From positions 1-15,904 of the forward strand of contig URZJ01000019.1 in the NCBI GenBank assembly GCA_900552395.1: 15,904 bases of DNA. The letters run 5' to 3'. Made by a program: the position numbers and the translations under genes. The notes under the pieces are model-generated. The model did not search any database. It saw only the letters and a program-made list of their open reading frames with translations, and was not told the origin of the DNA. Positions 8,299 through 15,479 of the stretch are shown here, one piece after another (position 1 is the stretch's first letter; each line of letters opens with the position of its first letter). Source of the DNA: an uncultured Collinsella sp. (GTDB lineage Bacteria; Actinomycetota; Coriobacteriia; Coriobacteriales; Coriobacteriaceae).

Positions 8299-9087
8299 AT
8301 GGCCAATATGACGAGCTCGGTTTCGGCATCGCAGGTTGCCGGTGAGTTGGCGAGCGCTACGTTTGAGGAGATCCCCGCCCTCGTGGAGCATTATCGCGAG
8401 GACCCGCGCCAGCAGGTGATCAAGGCTTGCGAGCGTGCTCTTAAGCGCCATGCCAAGGAACTTGCCGAGCGCGAGCGCGTCAATGACATGTACGAGCTTA
8501 TGCATGAGCTTGGCGGCGATGGGGTAGTCGTTGGTGTCGACGAGGTAGGTCGCGGATCGGTGGCCGGTCCTTTGACGGTATGCGCCGTCTGCCTTCCTAT
8601 GGAGCCGCGCGTCTGGGGCATCAACGATTCCAAAAAGCTCACGCCGGCGCGCCGCGAGTTGCTCTCAGTGAAGATTGCCGAGGTGGCGACGGCAATTGGT
8701 TTTTGCCATATCGCGCCTAAGGATATCGATGAGATGGGCATGGCCCGCGCCATTCGAGCCGCTGTCGCGGGCGCCGTGGCCGATACGGGGCTCGAGCCCG
8801 ATTGCGTGCTTATGGACGGTAACCCCTTGGGCGCCGTTCCCAACGAGCGCGACGTGGTGAAGGGCGATGCCAAGATCGCCTGTATCGCCGCGGCGTCCAT
8901 CATGGCCAAGGTCACGCGTGACGAGATGATGGTCGAGTACGACGCCGAGTATCCCGAGTACCATCTGGCCGAGTCGAAGGGCTATGCAAGCCCCGAGCAT
9001 ATCGAGGCCATTCGCAAACATGGACTTTGTCCACTGCACCGCGTGAGCTTTTGCGGAAACTTTCTGCAGACTGAGCGCCTTTTCTAG
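8299..9087 (+). CDS. rnhB: Ribonuclease HII
   Basis: Ribonuclease HII cuts RNA in RNA-DNA hybrids and starts removal of single ribonucleotides misincorporated in DNA. From ATG 8299 it has 262 residues. The catalytic core starts at GVDEVGRGSVAGP with acidic residues D81 and E82; further candidate metal ligands are D173 in LMDGNPLG and D190 in KGDAKIACIAAASIMAK. The C-terminal YPEYHLAESKGYASPEH segment is typical. About 75 residues precede the core and are predicted helical, like the N-terminal extension of Bacillus RNase HII. ATG 8299 has AAGGAGG (8285-8291) 7 nt upstream, so it is preferred over ATG 8281, which lies before that site. Only 28 nt separate it from the rplS terminator and no promoter fits there. 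TTGCATGCAA (8277-8286) is a perfect palindrome beside the RBS. Confidence 0.96.
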   Translation: MANMTSSVSASQVAGELASATFEEIPALVEHYREDPRQQVIKACERALKRHAKELAERERVNDMYELMHELGGDGVVVGVDEVGRGSVAGPLTVCAVCLPMEPRVWGINDSKKLTPARRELLSVKIAEVATAIGFCHIAPKDIDEMGMARAIRAAVAGAVADTGLEPDCVLMDGNPLGAVPNERDVVKGDAKIACIAAASIMAKVTRDEMMVEYDAEYPEYHLAESKGYASPEHIEAIRKHGLCPLHRVSFCGNFLQTERLF

Positions 9088-9136
9088 GTCAATTGTGGAG
9101 ACAGGGACCTCTGGGGTTTTATAAACCTGCTGGTGG

Positions 9137-9178
9137 CGGGCCGTATGCAACACCATTGCTGCGTACGGCCCGTTTTTT
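9137..9178 (+). terminator. Strong intrinsic terminator of rnhB
   Basis: CGGGCCGTATGC (9137-9148) pairs with GCGTACGGCCCG (9161-9172), 12 pairs with one G-U, a 12-nt loop, then TTTTTT (9173-9178). Clear rho-independent terminator. The sequence just before it (9088-9136) holds GGAGACAGGGACC and a small GGTTT/AAACC hairpin (9115-9127) of unknown role. Confidence 0.92.
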
Positions 9179-9185
9179 GACGGCA

Positions 9186-9206
9186 TTTGGTCAGCGTTTG
9201 GTCAGC
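9186..9206. promoter_or_regulatory. Tandem TTTGGTCAGC repeat upstream of yraN
   Basis: TTTGGTCAGC occurs at 9186-9195 and again at 9197-9206, an 11-bp period, about one helical turn, starting 8 nt after the rnhB terminator. It lies where the promoter of the yraN operon should be. I see no convincing -10 at the right distance, so it is recorded as a possible regulator site. Confidence 0.4.
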
Positions 9207-9218
9207 TTCCGGTACTTA

Positions 9219-9264
9219 CCCGCACGAAAGGTGCCCTCATCATCGGGGCAATGCAGCGTGCGGG
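9219..9264 (+). promoter_or_regulatory. Nested leader stem-loop abutting the yraN RBS
   Basis: CCCGCACG (9219-9226) pairs exactly with CGTGCGGG (9257-9264). Inside it TGCCC (9232-9236) pairs with GGGCA (9246-9250) around a 9-nt loop, with internal loops of 5 and 6 nt. The base of the stem touches the ribosome-binding site AAAGGAG (9265-9271). The position suggests control of translation entry or transcript stability for the operon; no known family is recognised. Confidence 0.5.
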
Positions 9265-9276
9265 AAAGGAGACCCC

Positions 9277-9762
9277 ATGAGTGCCGCAAGCAAAAAGAGC
9301 AAGACGCAGCAGCTCAAGGAGCGTTGGGAAAACGGCGAGCTCGACTGCGGGGCGATGACGCCTGAGTTTATCAAGGGACTCAGTCCCCGCGAGCTGGGCA
9401 TGCTGGGCGAGCTGATCACCATCGACTACTTTAACGAGCGCGGCTACACCTTGCTGGAGCAGGGTTATCGTTGCTCCGAGGGCGAGGCCGATCTGGTGCT
9501 GCTCGATGAACTCGACGATGTCGTGGTGATGGCCGAGGTCAAGACCAGACGCGTCGCACTGGATTGCAGCACGCGGGTCTTTCCCGAGGAGGCCGTGGAC
9601 GCCCAAAAGCAACGCCGCTACCGCCGCATCGCAAGTTGCTATCTCATGGAGCATTATCCGCTCAAGGCGATTCGCTTCGATGCCGTGGGTGTCACCATTC
9701 GTGGCGGGCATATCGCCGAGATCGAGCATCAGTACAACGCGTTCGATTGGCAGGTGTCGTGA
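9277..9762 (+). CDS. yraN: UPF0102 family nuclease-like protein YraN
   Basis: Member of the YraN/UPF0102 family, which has a restriction-endonuclease-like fold related to Holliday-junction resolvases; the cellular role is not settled. The protein has 162 residues. The core starts at LGMLGELITIDYFNERGY (about residues 38-55) and continues with CSEGEADLVLLDE and VVVMAEVKTRR, giving the E...D...E-x-K pattern expected of this nuclease fold. About 35 residues, rich in Lys at the start, precede the core. I chose ATG 9277 because AAAGGAG (9265-9271) is 5 nt upstream; the frame extends further upstream but without a comparable site. Its stop overlaps the comM start by one base (TGATG), so translation is probably coupled. 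It is the first gene of the five-gene operon. Confidence 0.93.
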   Translation: MSAASKKSKTQQLKERWENGELDCGAMTPEFIKGLSPRELGMLGELITIDYFNERGYTLLEQGYRCSEGEADLVLLDELDDVVVMAEVKTRRVALDCSTRVFPEEAVDAQKQRRYRRIASCYLMEHYPLKAIRFDAVGVTIRGGHIAEIEHQYNAFDWQVS

Positions 9763-11285
9763 TGGCGTTCGAGACGTTTGCCGTTCACGCGGCCTGCATC
9801 CGTGGCGTCGAGGCGATTCATGTCACGGTCGAGGTCTCGCTTGCCGGTGGTGTTCCGGGCATCCAAATGCTCGGCATTCCGAGTATGGAGGTGATGGAGT
9901 CACGCGGTCGTATTCGCTGCGCGATGCGCTCCGCCGGGTTCGAGATCCCACGCTCGGGCATTACGGTCAACCTAGCGCCCGGCGATATTCGCAAGACCGG
10001 TAGCGGCTTTGATCTGCCCATCGCCATCGCGGTTCTGGCGGCCGATGGGCAGATTCCCCGTGACAACCTCGATCGCTGCCTTATCGCCGGCGAGCTCGGC
10101 TTGGACGGTACGGTGCTTCCCGTCAAGGGCGAGGTGGCGTTTCAGCTATTGGCGCGTGATATGGGGCTGTCCTTTATCGCCGGCAGGTCCGATCAGCATG
10201 TGCCGCTCGCGGGCGTGGATTGTGGATTCATCGATCATTTGTCTCAGCTTGCCCATGGCATGGGCGAGGCGGCTCGGCACTATCTGGATTCCGAGGGCGT
10301 CGAGGCGACCTTTGAGCCTGAGCTCGACTATGCCGACGTGCTGGGGCAGGAAGTCGCTAAACGCGGCATGGCGCTTGCGGCGGCAGGAGAACTCGGCTTG
10401 CTCATGATCGGGTCCCCGGGATCGGGCAAGACGATGCTCGCGCGTCGTATGACCGGCATCCTGCCCGAGCTTTCCGTTGAGGATCAACAGGAGGCGCTGT
10501 GCATCCATTCGGTTTTGGGTGAGAACATTGATGGCTTGTTGGCGGGGCACCGGCCCTTCCGCAGTCCCCATCACAGTATTTCGACCGCAGGTCTTATCGG
10601 CGGTGGGCGCCCGGTGCACCCGGGTGAGATCAGCCTTGCTCATGGCGGCGTGCTATTTTTGGACGAGCTTGCCGAGTTTCCCACGGGTGTGCTGCAGACG
10701 CTGCGTCAGCCCATCGAACGCGGCTACGTCAGGATCGTACGCGTCGACGGGGCTTTTACCTTCCCGTCGCGCTTTCAGCTGCTGGCTGCGAGCAATCCCT
10801 GCCCCTGCGGCTTTTTGGGCGATCGTGAGGTACCGTGTCGCTGCTCGGCGGCGATGGTCGAGCGCTATCGGTCTAAACTGCGCGGTCCTTTGGCCGACCG
10901 TATCGACATGATGATCGATGTGACCCGTCCCGACCCTCAGGTGATTATCGAGGGCGCGGAGGGTATGTCGTCAGCTGAGTTACGTGACTACGTTGTGCGC
11001 GGTCGCGCTTTTCGCGCTTGGCGCGAATCCCGTATGGACGATGCGGATGCCGAGGCCGAGGATGACGAGACACGGTCCATTGACGGCGTCGTTTCGACCT
11101 TTGAGCTCGATGATGCGGCGGAGAAGTGTGTGCTCGGCCTGTCGAAGCGCACGCATCTCACGGGCCGCGGCATCGTGCGCCTGGTTCGCATTGCGCGCAC
11201 GATCGCAGATGTCGCCGAGAGCGAGCATGTGACGCAGGACCACGTGCTCGAGGCGGCGATGTACCAGGGAAGGAGGGACCAATGA
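9762..11285 (+). CDS. comM: ComM/YifB family Mg chelatase-like AAA+ ATPase
   Basis: AAA+ ATPase of the YifB/ComM family. ComM of Vibrio is a hexameric helicase that promotes branch migration when transforming DNA recombines; the same role is inferred here. The protein has 507 residues, normal length. Domain order: N-terminal Lon-protease-like fold (about 1-165; LAPGDIRKTGSGFDLPIAIA), AAA+ module with Walker A GSPGSGKT (217-224, K223) and Walker B GVLFLDE (D301, E302), then the Mg-chelatase C-terminal domain. NPCPCGFLGD followed by PCRCS supplies four cysteines (347, 349, 359, 361), a family feature. An acidic stretch near 424-437 (MDDADAEAEDDE) looks like a local insertion. ATG 9762 overlaps the yraN stop by one base, and the stop overlaps the dprA start in ATGA, so it is embedded in an operon. 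Confidence 0.95.
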   Translation: MAFETFAVHAACIRGVEAIHVTVEVSLAGGVPGIQMLGIPSMEVMESRGRIRCAMRSAGFEIPRSGITVNLAPGDIRKTGSGFDLPIAIAVLAADGQIPRDNLDRCLIAGELGLDGTVLPVKGEVAFQLLARDMGLSFIAGRSDQHVPLAGVDCGFIDHLSQLAHGMGEAARHYLDSEGVEATFEPELDYADVLGQEVAKRGMALAAAGELGLLMIGSPGSGKTMLARRMTGILPELSVEDQQEALCIHSVLGENIDGLLAGHRPFRSPHHSISTAGLIGGGRPVHPGEISLAHGGVLFLDELAEFPTGVLQTLRQPIERGYVRIVRVDGAFTFPSRFQLLAASNPCPCGFLGDREVPCRCSAAMVERYRSKLRGPLADRIDMMIDVTRPDPQVIIEGAEGMSSAELRDYVVRGRAFRAWRESRMDDADAEAEDDETRSIDGVVSTFELDDAAEKCVLGLSKRTHLTGRGIVRLVRIARTIADVAESEHVTQDHVLEAAMYQGRRDQ

Positions 11286-12217
11286 TAGCCGAGGGAACCT
11301 TCGAGCTGCATCCAGGTGATACGTTGTATCCCGAGACCGTTTTGGAGCTTTCTGATGTACCCCAGACGCTCTATGTGCGCGGCAACCCCGAGGTGCTTTC
11401 GACGCCCGCGCTCTCCATCATCGGCGCGCGCAAGGCCTCGCCGTATGGTCTTGCCGTGGCAGAGCTTGCGTCAAAGGTGGCGGTCGAGGCGGGCGTGACG
11501 GTAGTCTCGGGCGGCGCGGTCGGTTGTGACCAGGCCTCGGGTTGGGCTGCGGTCAACGCTGGCGGCAAACACGTCGTGGTGCTGGGGACGGGCGCCGACG
11601 TGGTCTACCCGCGTTCGAGCGCGGGGCTTATTACGCGCACGCTCGATACGGGTGGCGCGGTCGTGTCGATCTCTCCGTGGGGCATGGGTCCGCGCAAGTT
11701 TGCCTTTCCGCGCCGCAATCGCGTAATCGCGGCCTTGTCGCAAGCCCTCTTTGTATCCGAGGCGGGTATGCCTTCCGGGACGTTTTCTACAGCCGAGGCT
11801 GCTATGGATTTGGGGCGAGAACTTCTTGCCGTGCCGGGGTCGATCCTATCGCCCGAGTCGCGTGGCACGAATTACCTCATTGCGAACGGTGCCTGCTGCA
11901 TCATCGACGAGGAATCTATCGAGATGGCTATTTCACGCATCTACGGCACCCTGCGCTACTCGCGCCCCAATGCTCCCGGCATTGCCGACCTAGATCAAAC
12001 ACAGCAGACCGTGATGCATGCACTCATCGCCTCTCCGCTCAAGGTCGACGACATCGCGGCACTCGTCTCGCTCGATGCCGTTGGCGTACTTAAGCTCCTG
12101 GGTTCGCTTGAGCTCGAGGGCCTTATCGAGCGCATGATGGATGGAAGGTATGCGCCCTCCAAGTTTGCTCTTCACGCCCAGACACCCTTCGGTCACAATG
12201 GAAAACATGTCAATTAG
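11282..12217 (+). CDS. dprA: DNA-processing protein DprA (short form)
   Basis: DprA binds incoming single-stranded DNA during transformation and loads RecA. The protein has 311 residues, shorter than the about 360 of forms with an N-terminal SAM-like domain, which is absent: the sequence goes straight into TLYPETVLELSDVP and the Rossmann fold. Visible motifs: SIIGARKASPYG (45-56), SGGAVGCDQASG (76-87), VVVLGTGADVVYPRSS (98-113), FPRRNRVIAALS (142-153) and AVPGSILSPESRGTNYLI. A C-terminal winged-helix-like region follows (about 238-291, TVMHALIASPLKVDDIAALV). The usual SG-x-ARGID-like segment reads SGGAVGCD, without the arginine. ATG 11282 overlaps the comM stop (ATGA) with AAGGAGG (11270-11276) 5 nt before it. 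trmFO starts 14 nt after the stop, with no topA between them. Confidence 0.94.
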   Translation: MIAEGTFELHPGDTLYPETVLELSDVPQTLYVRGNPEVLSTPALSIIGARKASPYGLAVAELASKVAVEAGVTVVSGGAVGCDQASGWAAVNAGGKHVVVLGTGADVVYPRSSAGLITRTLDTGGAVVSISPWGMGPRKFAFPRRNRVIAALSQALFVSEAGMPSGTFSTAEAAMDLGRELLAVPGSILSPESRGTNYLIANGACCIIDEESIEMAISRIYGTLRYSRPNAPGIADLDQTQQTVMHALIASPLKVDDIAALVSLDAVGVLKLLGSLELEGLIERMMDGRYAPSKFALHAQTPFGHNGKHVN

Positions 12218-12231
12218 AAAGGTGTTTGCAG

Positions 12232-13569
12232 ATGCTGTTTGATCAGGTGACGGTTATCGGTGGCGGTCTGGCGGGTTCGGAGTGCGCGATTCAGCTGGCG
12301 GATCGCGGGTTTTCCGTAAAGCTGTGCGAGATGCGCCCCCAGGTGAGCTCCCCGGCCCACCATACCGATCACCTGGCAGAGCTCGTCTGTTCCAATTCGT
12401 TTAAGTCGACCCGTCCGGATTCCGCGGCGGGCTTGTTAAAGGCCGAGCTTGAGCGCATGGGTTCAGTCCTGCTCGATTGCGCCCATCGCGCGGCTGTTCC
12501 CGCCGGTGGCGCCTTGGCGGTCGACCGCGTCAAGTTTTCCGAGCTTGTCGAGGCCGAGGTTGCCGCCCGTCCCAATATCGAGATCATTCACGGCGAGGTC
12601 ACGCAGATTCCCGAAGGTCACGTGGTCATTGCCGCCGGCCCCTTGTGCTCGCCGGCGCTGAGCGAAGAGGTCATGAAGCTCGTCGGTGGCGACGCCCTTG
12701 CGTTCTTCGATGCCGCGGCGCCGATCGTCGATGCCTCCACGCTCGATATGGACGTGCTGTTCTCGCAGTCGCGCTACGAGGAGCAGGGGAGCGGCGACTA
12801 TCTCAACGCTCCGCTCAACAAGGAGGAGTACGAGGCCTTTATCGAGGCGCTTACCACGGCAGACCGCGTGGTGCTCAAGGACTTTGAGGGCGGCGATCTG
12901 TTCCAGGCCTGCCAGCCTGCCGAGGAAGTTGCGCGCACCGGCAAGGACGCCATTCGCTTTGGCGCCATGAAGCCCGTCGGCCTCACCGATCCGCGAACCG
13001 GTCGTCGTCCCTGGGCGGCGATTCAGCTGCGTGCCGAGAATAAGGAGAAGACCGCCTATAACCTGGTGGGCTTCCAGACCAACTTGACCTTTGGCGAGCA
13101 GAAGCGCGTCTTCCATATGGTGCCGGGCCTGGAGAACGCTGAGTTCTTCCGCTACGGTGTCATGCACCGTAATACCTTTGTCGACGCCCCGCACGTGCTC
13201 GATGGCACCTTTGCCGTGCCCGGCACCGGCGTGCGCCTGGCCGGTCAGATCACCGGCACCGAGGGGTACATGGAAGCCGTGGCGACGGGTCTGCTCGCGG
13301 CGCTCAACACCTATGCCGAGGCTATCGGGGCCGCGGGCGTCGAGCTGCCGCGTGTGGGCGCCCTGGGTGCGCTCGTGGGCTATGCGACCGATCCTGCCAC
13401 CGTGGGCTATCAGCCTATGCATGTCAACTTTGGCCTGGTGCCGCCACTCGAGGATGGTAAGCGCCGCAGCAAGCGCGACCGCTACCAGGCCTATGCGGAC
13501 CGTGCGCTCGAGGCCCTTGATGCCTATCTGGCCACTCGCCCCGATTTGTTTGGAGGCGACCGGTCATAG
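12232..13569 (+). CDS. trmFO: tRNA (uracil-54-C5) methyltransferase, folate/FAD dependent
   Basis: TrmFO (Gid) methylates U54 in the T-loop of tRNA using methylenetetrahydrofolate as carbon donor and reduced FAD. The protein has 445 residues. It opens with the FAD-binding Rossmann motif VTVIGGGLAGSECAIQLADR. The two family cysteines are present: C53 in ELVCSNSFKS and C227 in LFQACQPAEE, matching C53 and C226 of the Bacillus enzyme. The C-terminus has TGVRLAGQITGTEGYMEAVA. ATG 12232 has AAAGGTG (12218-12224) 7 nt upstream; the in-frame TTG at 12226 lies too close to it. The last codons are CGG TCA TAG; the TCA at 13564-13566 sits where a TGA stop overlapping a GTG start of xerC would be expected, so the protein may be one residue longer than its ancestor. 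Confidence 0.97.
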   Translation: MLFDQVTVIGGGLAGSECAIQLADRGFSVKLCEMRPQVSSPAHHTDHLAELVCSNSFKSTRPDSAAGLLKAELERMGSVLLDCAHRAAVPAGGALAVDRVKFSELVEAEVAARPNIEIIHGEVTQIPEGHVVIAAGPLCSPALSEEVMKLVGGDALAFFDAAAPIVDASTLDMDVLFSQSRYEEQGSGDYLNAPLNKEEYEAFIEALTTADRVVLKDFEGGDLFQACQPAEEVARTGKDAIRFGAMKPVGLTDPRTGRRPWAAIQLRAENKEKTAYNLVGFQTNLTFGEQKRVFHMVPGLENAEFFRYGVMHRNTFVDAPHVLDGTFAVPGTGVRLAGQITGTEGYMEAVATGLLAALNTYAEAIGAAGVELPRVGALGALVGYATDPATVGYQPMHVNFGLVPPLEDGKRRSKRDRYQAYADRALEALDAYLATRPDLFGGDRS

Positions 13570-14486
13570 CCTTTGACCTGTACGACACCGTCGACTCGTT
13601 TATCGCCTATATCTCACGTGTCGAGGGACTTTCTCCCAACACGGTGACGGCCTATGGCTCGAGGCTGGAGCGTTTTGCTGCCTGGTGCGAGCGTGAGGAT
13701 ATAGATGCTTTCGCTGCCGACGTGCGCACCATTCGTCGCTATCTTGCCGAACTTTCGCGTGAGCAGGTGGCTCCCCGAACGCTTGCGGCACACCTGTCTG
13801 CCATTCGCTCGCTCTATCGGTGGATGGCTGCCGAGGGGGTCGTGGAGGGCGATGTGGTCTCGGCAATTTCCTCGCCCAAGCTCCCGCGCGATCTACCCGG
13901 TGTGCTGACGACCCAACAGGTGGAGGCGCTGCTCAAGACGCCTGATACCTCAACACCCGCGGGACTGCGCGATGCGGCGATGCTCGAGCTGCTCTATGCC
14001 TCGGGCGCCCGTATCTCTGAGCTCGCAGCACTCAATGTGGAGTCCATTGTGTGGTCCGAACGCACGCTGCGCCTGTGGGGCAAGGGGAGCAAAGAACGTA
14101 TCGTCCCTCTGTATCGTCGCGCGCTCGAGGCGACGCGTCTCTATATTGAGGAGGGGCGGCCGGAGTTGCTCGCTCAGGCAAAGCGCCGTGACCCCACTAC
14201 CGGGCCGCATCCGCTGCTTATATCGGCGCGCGGTAATCGCATGAGTGCCGCCATGCTCAGGCGGCGGTTCCATACTCTGGCGACACTCGCCGGCATTCCG
14301 GCCGACATCGCCCCGCATGCGATGCGCCATACCTTTGCGACCGACTTGCTCGAGGGCGGTGCGGACCTGCGCTCGGTTCAAGAGCTGCTGGGTCATGCGA
14401 GCCTGTCCACGACGCAGATCTACACGCACCTCACGCCCGATCGGCTCAAACGTGCCGTGGCTCAAGCCCATCCCCGAGGCGAATAG
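13566..14486 (+). CDS. xerC: Tyrosine recombinase XerC/XerD; start codon anomalous
   Basis: Xer tyrosine recombinase, which resolves chromosome dimers at dif during division. Numbered from the ATA at 13566 it has 306 residues, normal for XerC/XerD. The N-terminal SAM-like DNA-binding domain starts FDLYDTVDSFIAYISRVEGL. The catalytic set is complete: R149 (ASGARISEL), K173 (GKGSKERIV), H251 and R254 (HAMRHTF), H277 (LLGHASLS) and Y286 (TQIYTHLT). The anomaly is the start: from the in-frame TGA at 13518 there is no ATG, GTG or TTG until GTG 13644, which would remove most of the first helix and has no good RBS. GGAGG (13552-13556) points to 13563 (GTC, 6 nt) or 13566 (ATA, 9 nt). The start given here is therefore provisional. 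XerC rather than XerD is chosen from the trmFO-xerC order known in Firmicutes. Confidence 0.9.
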   Translation: MAFDLYDTVDSFIAYISRVEGLSPNTVTAYGSRLERFAAWCEREDIDAFAADVRTIRRYLAELSREQVAPRTLAAHLSAIRSLYRWMAAEGVVEGDVVSAISSPKLPRDLPGVLTTQQVEALLKTPDTSTPAGLRDAAMLELLYASGARISELAALNVESIVWSERTLRLWGKGSKERIVPLYRRALEATRLYIEEGRPELLAQAKRRDPTTGPHPLLISARGNRMSAAMLRRRFHTLATLAGIPADIAPHAMRHTFATDLLEGGADLRSVQELLGHASLSTTQIYTHLTPDRLKRAVAQAHPRGE

Positions 14487-14504
14487 TGGCTGGGACGTCC
14501 CGCG

Positions 14505-14530
14505 CCGCACTCAGGTGTGTGGTTTTGATT
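14505..14530 (+). terminator. Weak terminator after xerC
   Basis: CCGCAC (14505-14510) pairs with GTGTGG (14517-14522), one G-U pair, 6-nt loop, followed by TTTTGATT. It lies 18 nt past the xerC stop and just before the rpsB promoter, a sensible place to end the operon. A perfect palindrome GGGACGTCCC (14492-14501) lies immediately upstream. Confidence 0.45.
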
Positions 14531-14535
14531 GCGGG

Positions 14536-14564
14536 TTGGCACGAAGATGCATTCCTGCTATCAT
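14536..14564 (+). promoter_or_regulatory. Promoter for rpsB-tsf
   Basis: TTGGCA (14536-14541) and TATCAT (14559-14564) are separated by 17 bp, with TG at 14556-14557 one base before the -10, an extended -10. Predicted transcription start is near 14571. This is the best promoter match in the window and fits a highly expressed ribosomal operon. Confidence 0.75.
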
Positions 14565-14570
14565 TCATCG

Positions 14571-14705
14571 GGTTGCTTCACGGCAACATGTTTTTATCAC
14601 GCACGCGCGGCTACTTCATACCGTGGTGCCCGGGCTTTGGTAGCACATGTCCGGGTTGGTTTTGGAGGATGACCCCGCGCGGAGGCAAACCACAGGAGGT
14701 TTAAC
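14571..14705 (+). promoter_or_regulatory. rpsB leader, about 135 nt, structured
   Basis: The predicted untranslated leader contains a hairpin at its very 5' end (GTTGC 14572-14576 with GCAAC 14583-14587, then TTTTTA), a CCCGG/CCGGG pair (14629-14633 with 14651-14655), a self-complementary CCGCGCGG (14675-14682) and a stem TGGTTT (14657-14662) with AAACCA (14687-14692) that ends at the ribosome-binding site AGGAGGT (14694-14700). This is long for a bacterial leader and suggests feedback control by S2 or attenuation, as in other ribosomal operons. I cannot match it to a named RNA family. Confidence 0.45.
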
Positions 14706-15434
14706 ATGGCTACCAAGATTAATATCCGCACCCTGCTCGAGGCCGGCTGCCACTTCGGTCACCAGACCCGTCGCTGGAACCCCAAGATGAAGCCGTTCAT
14801 CTTCGGTGAGCGCAACGGCATCTACATCCTCGACCTCAAGCAGACCATCCTCGACGCCGACCAGGCCTACACCTTCGTCAAGAACGTCGCCAAGGGTGGC
14901 AACGTGCTGTTCGTCGGCACCAAGAAGCAGGCTCAGGAGGCCGTCAAGAACGCTGCTGAGCGCGCTAATATGCCCTACATCAACCAGCGTTGGCTCGGCG
15001 GTATGCTGACCAACTTCGTCACCATCCGCTCCCGCATCAACCGCATGGAGGAGCTCGAGGCCATGGTCGAGGACGGCCGCATGGCAGTGCTCCCCAAGAA
15101 GGAGCAGGCTGTGCTCGGCAAGGAGCTCACCAAGCTCCAGACCAACCTCGGTGGCGCCCGCGACATGAAGGGTCTGCCCCAGGCTCTCTTCGTCATCGAC
15201 ACTAAGCGCGAGGAGAACGCCATCAAGGAGGCTCAGCGCCTGAACATCCCCGTCGTCGCTCTGATCGACACCAACTCCGATCCCGACGAGGTCGAGTACG
15301 GCATCCCCTGCAACGATGACGCTATCTCCGCTGTCACCCTTATGTGCGAGCTCATGGCTGACGCCTGCCTCGCTGGCTCCGGTAAGGAGCAGGTCTCCGA
15401 GGCCGAGATGGCCGCTGAGCCCAAGGCCGAGTAA
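14706..15434 (+). CDS. rpsB: 30S ribosomal protein S2
   Basis: Ribosomal protein uS2 of the small subunit. The protein has 242 residues, a normal length. The signature GCHFGHQTRRWNPKMKPFIF occurs at residues 14-33, followed by NGIYILDLKQT, the GTKKQAQEAV segment, INQRWLGGMLTNF, and VIDTKREENAIKEAQRLNIP with ALIDTNSDPDEVEYGIPCND. The C-terminal tail is acidic and Ala/Glu-rich. ATG 14706 has AGGAGGT (14694-14700) 5 nt upstream, among the strongest sites in the window. It is transcribed from the promoter at 14536 through a structured leader and is followed after 45 nt by tsf, the near-universal partner, with no terminator between. Confidence 0.98.
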   Translation: MATKINIRTLLEAGCHFGHQTRRWNPKMKPFIFGERNGIYILDLKQTILDADQAYTFVKNVAKGGNVLFVGTKKQAQEAVKNAAERANMPYINQRWLGGMLTNFVTIRSRINRMEELEAMVEDGRMAVLPKKEQAVLGKELTKLQTNLGGARDMKGLPQALFVIDTKREENAIKEAQRLNIPVVALIDTNSDPDEVEYGIPCNDDAISAVTLMCELMADACLAGSGKEQVSEAEMAAEPKAE

Positions 15435-15479
15435 ATCAGTCTTAGTTAATTCTTTTTCATCTCTTTGAAAGGAACCACA

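Noticed and set aside
9091..9127. Degenerate copy of the 32-bp palindrome near GGAGACAGGGACC
   Set aside because: Only a short G-rich similarity; no inverted partner to the G-rich segment is present.
14588..14704. Possible 38-codon leader ORF before rpsB, ending at TAA 14702-14704
   Set aside because: No ribosome-binding site before its ATG and no sign of a regulatory peptide such as a run of one amino acid.
15435..15479. Terminator between rpsB and tsf
   Set aside because: T-rich but without a stable stem; the genes are expected to be co-transcribed.
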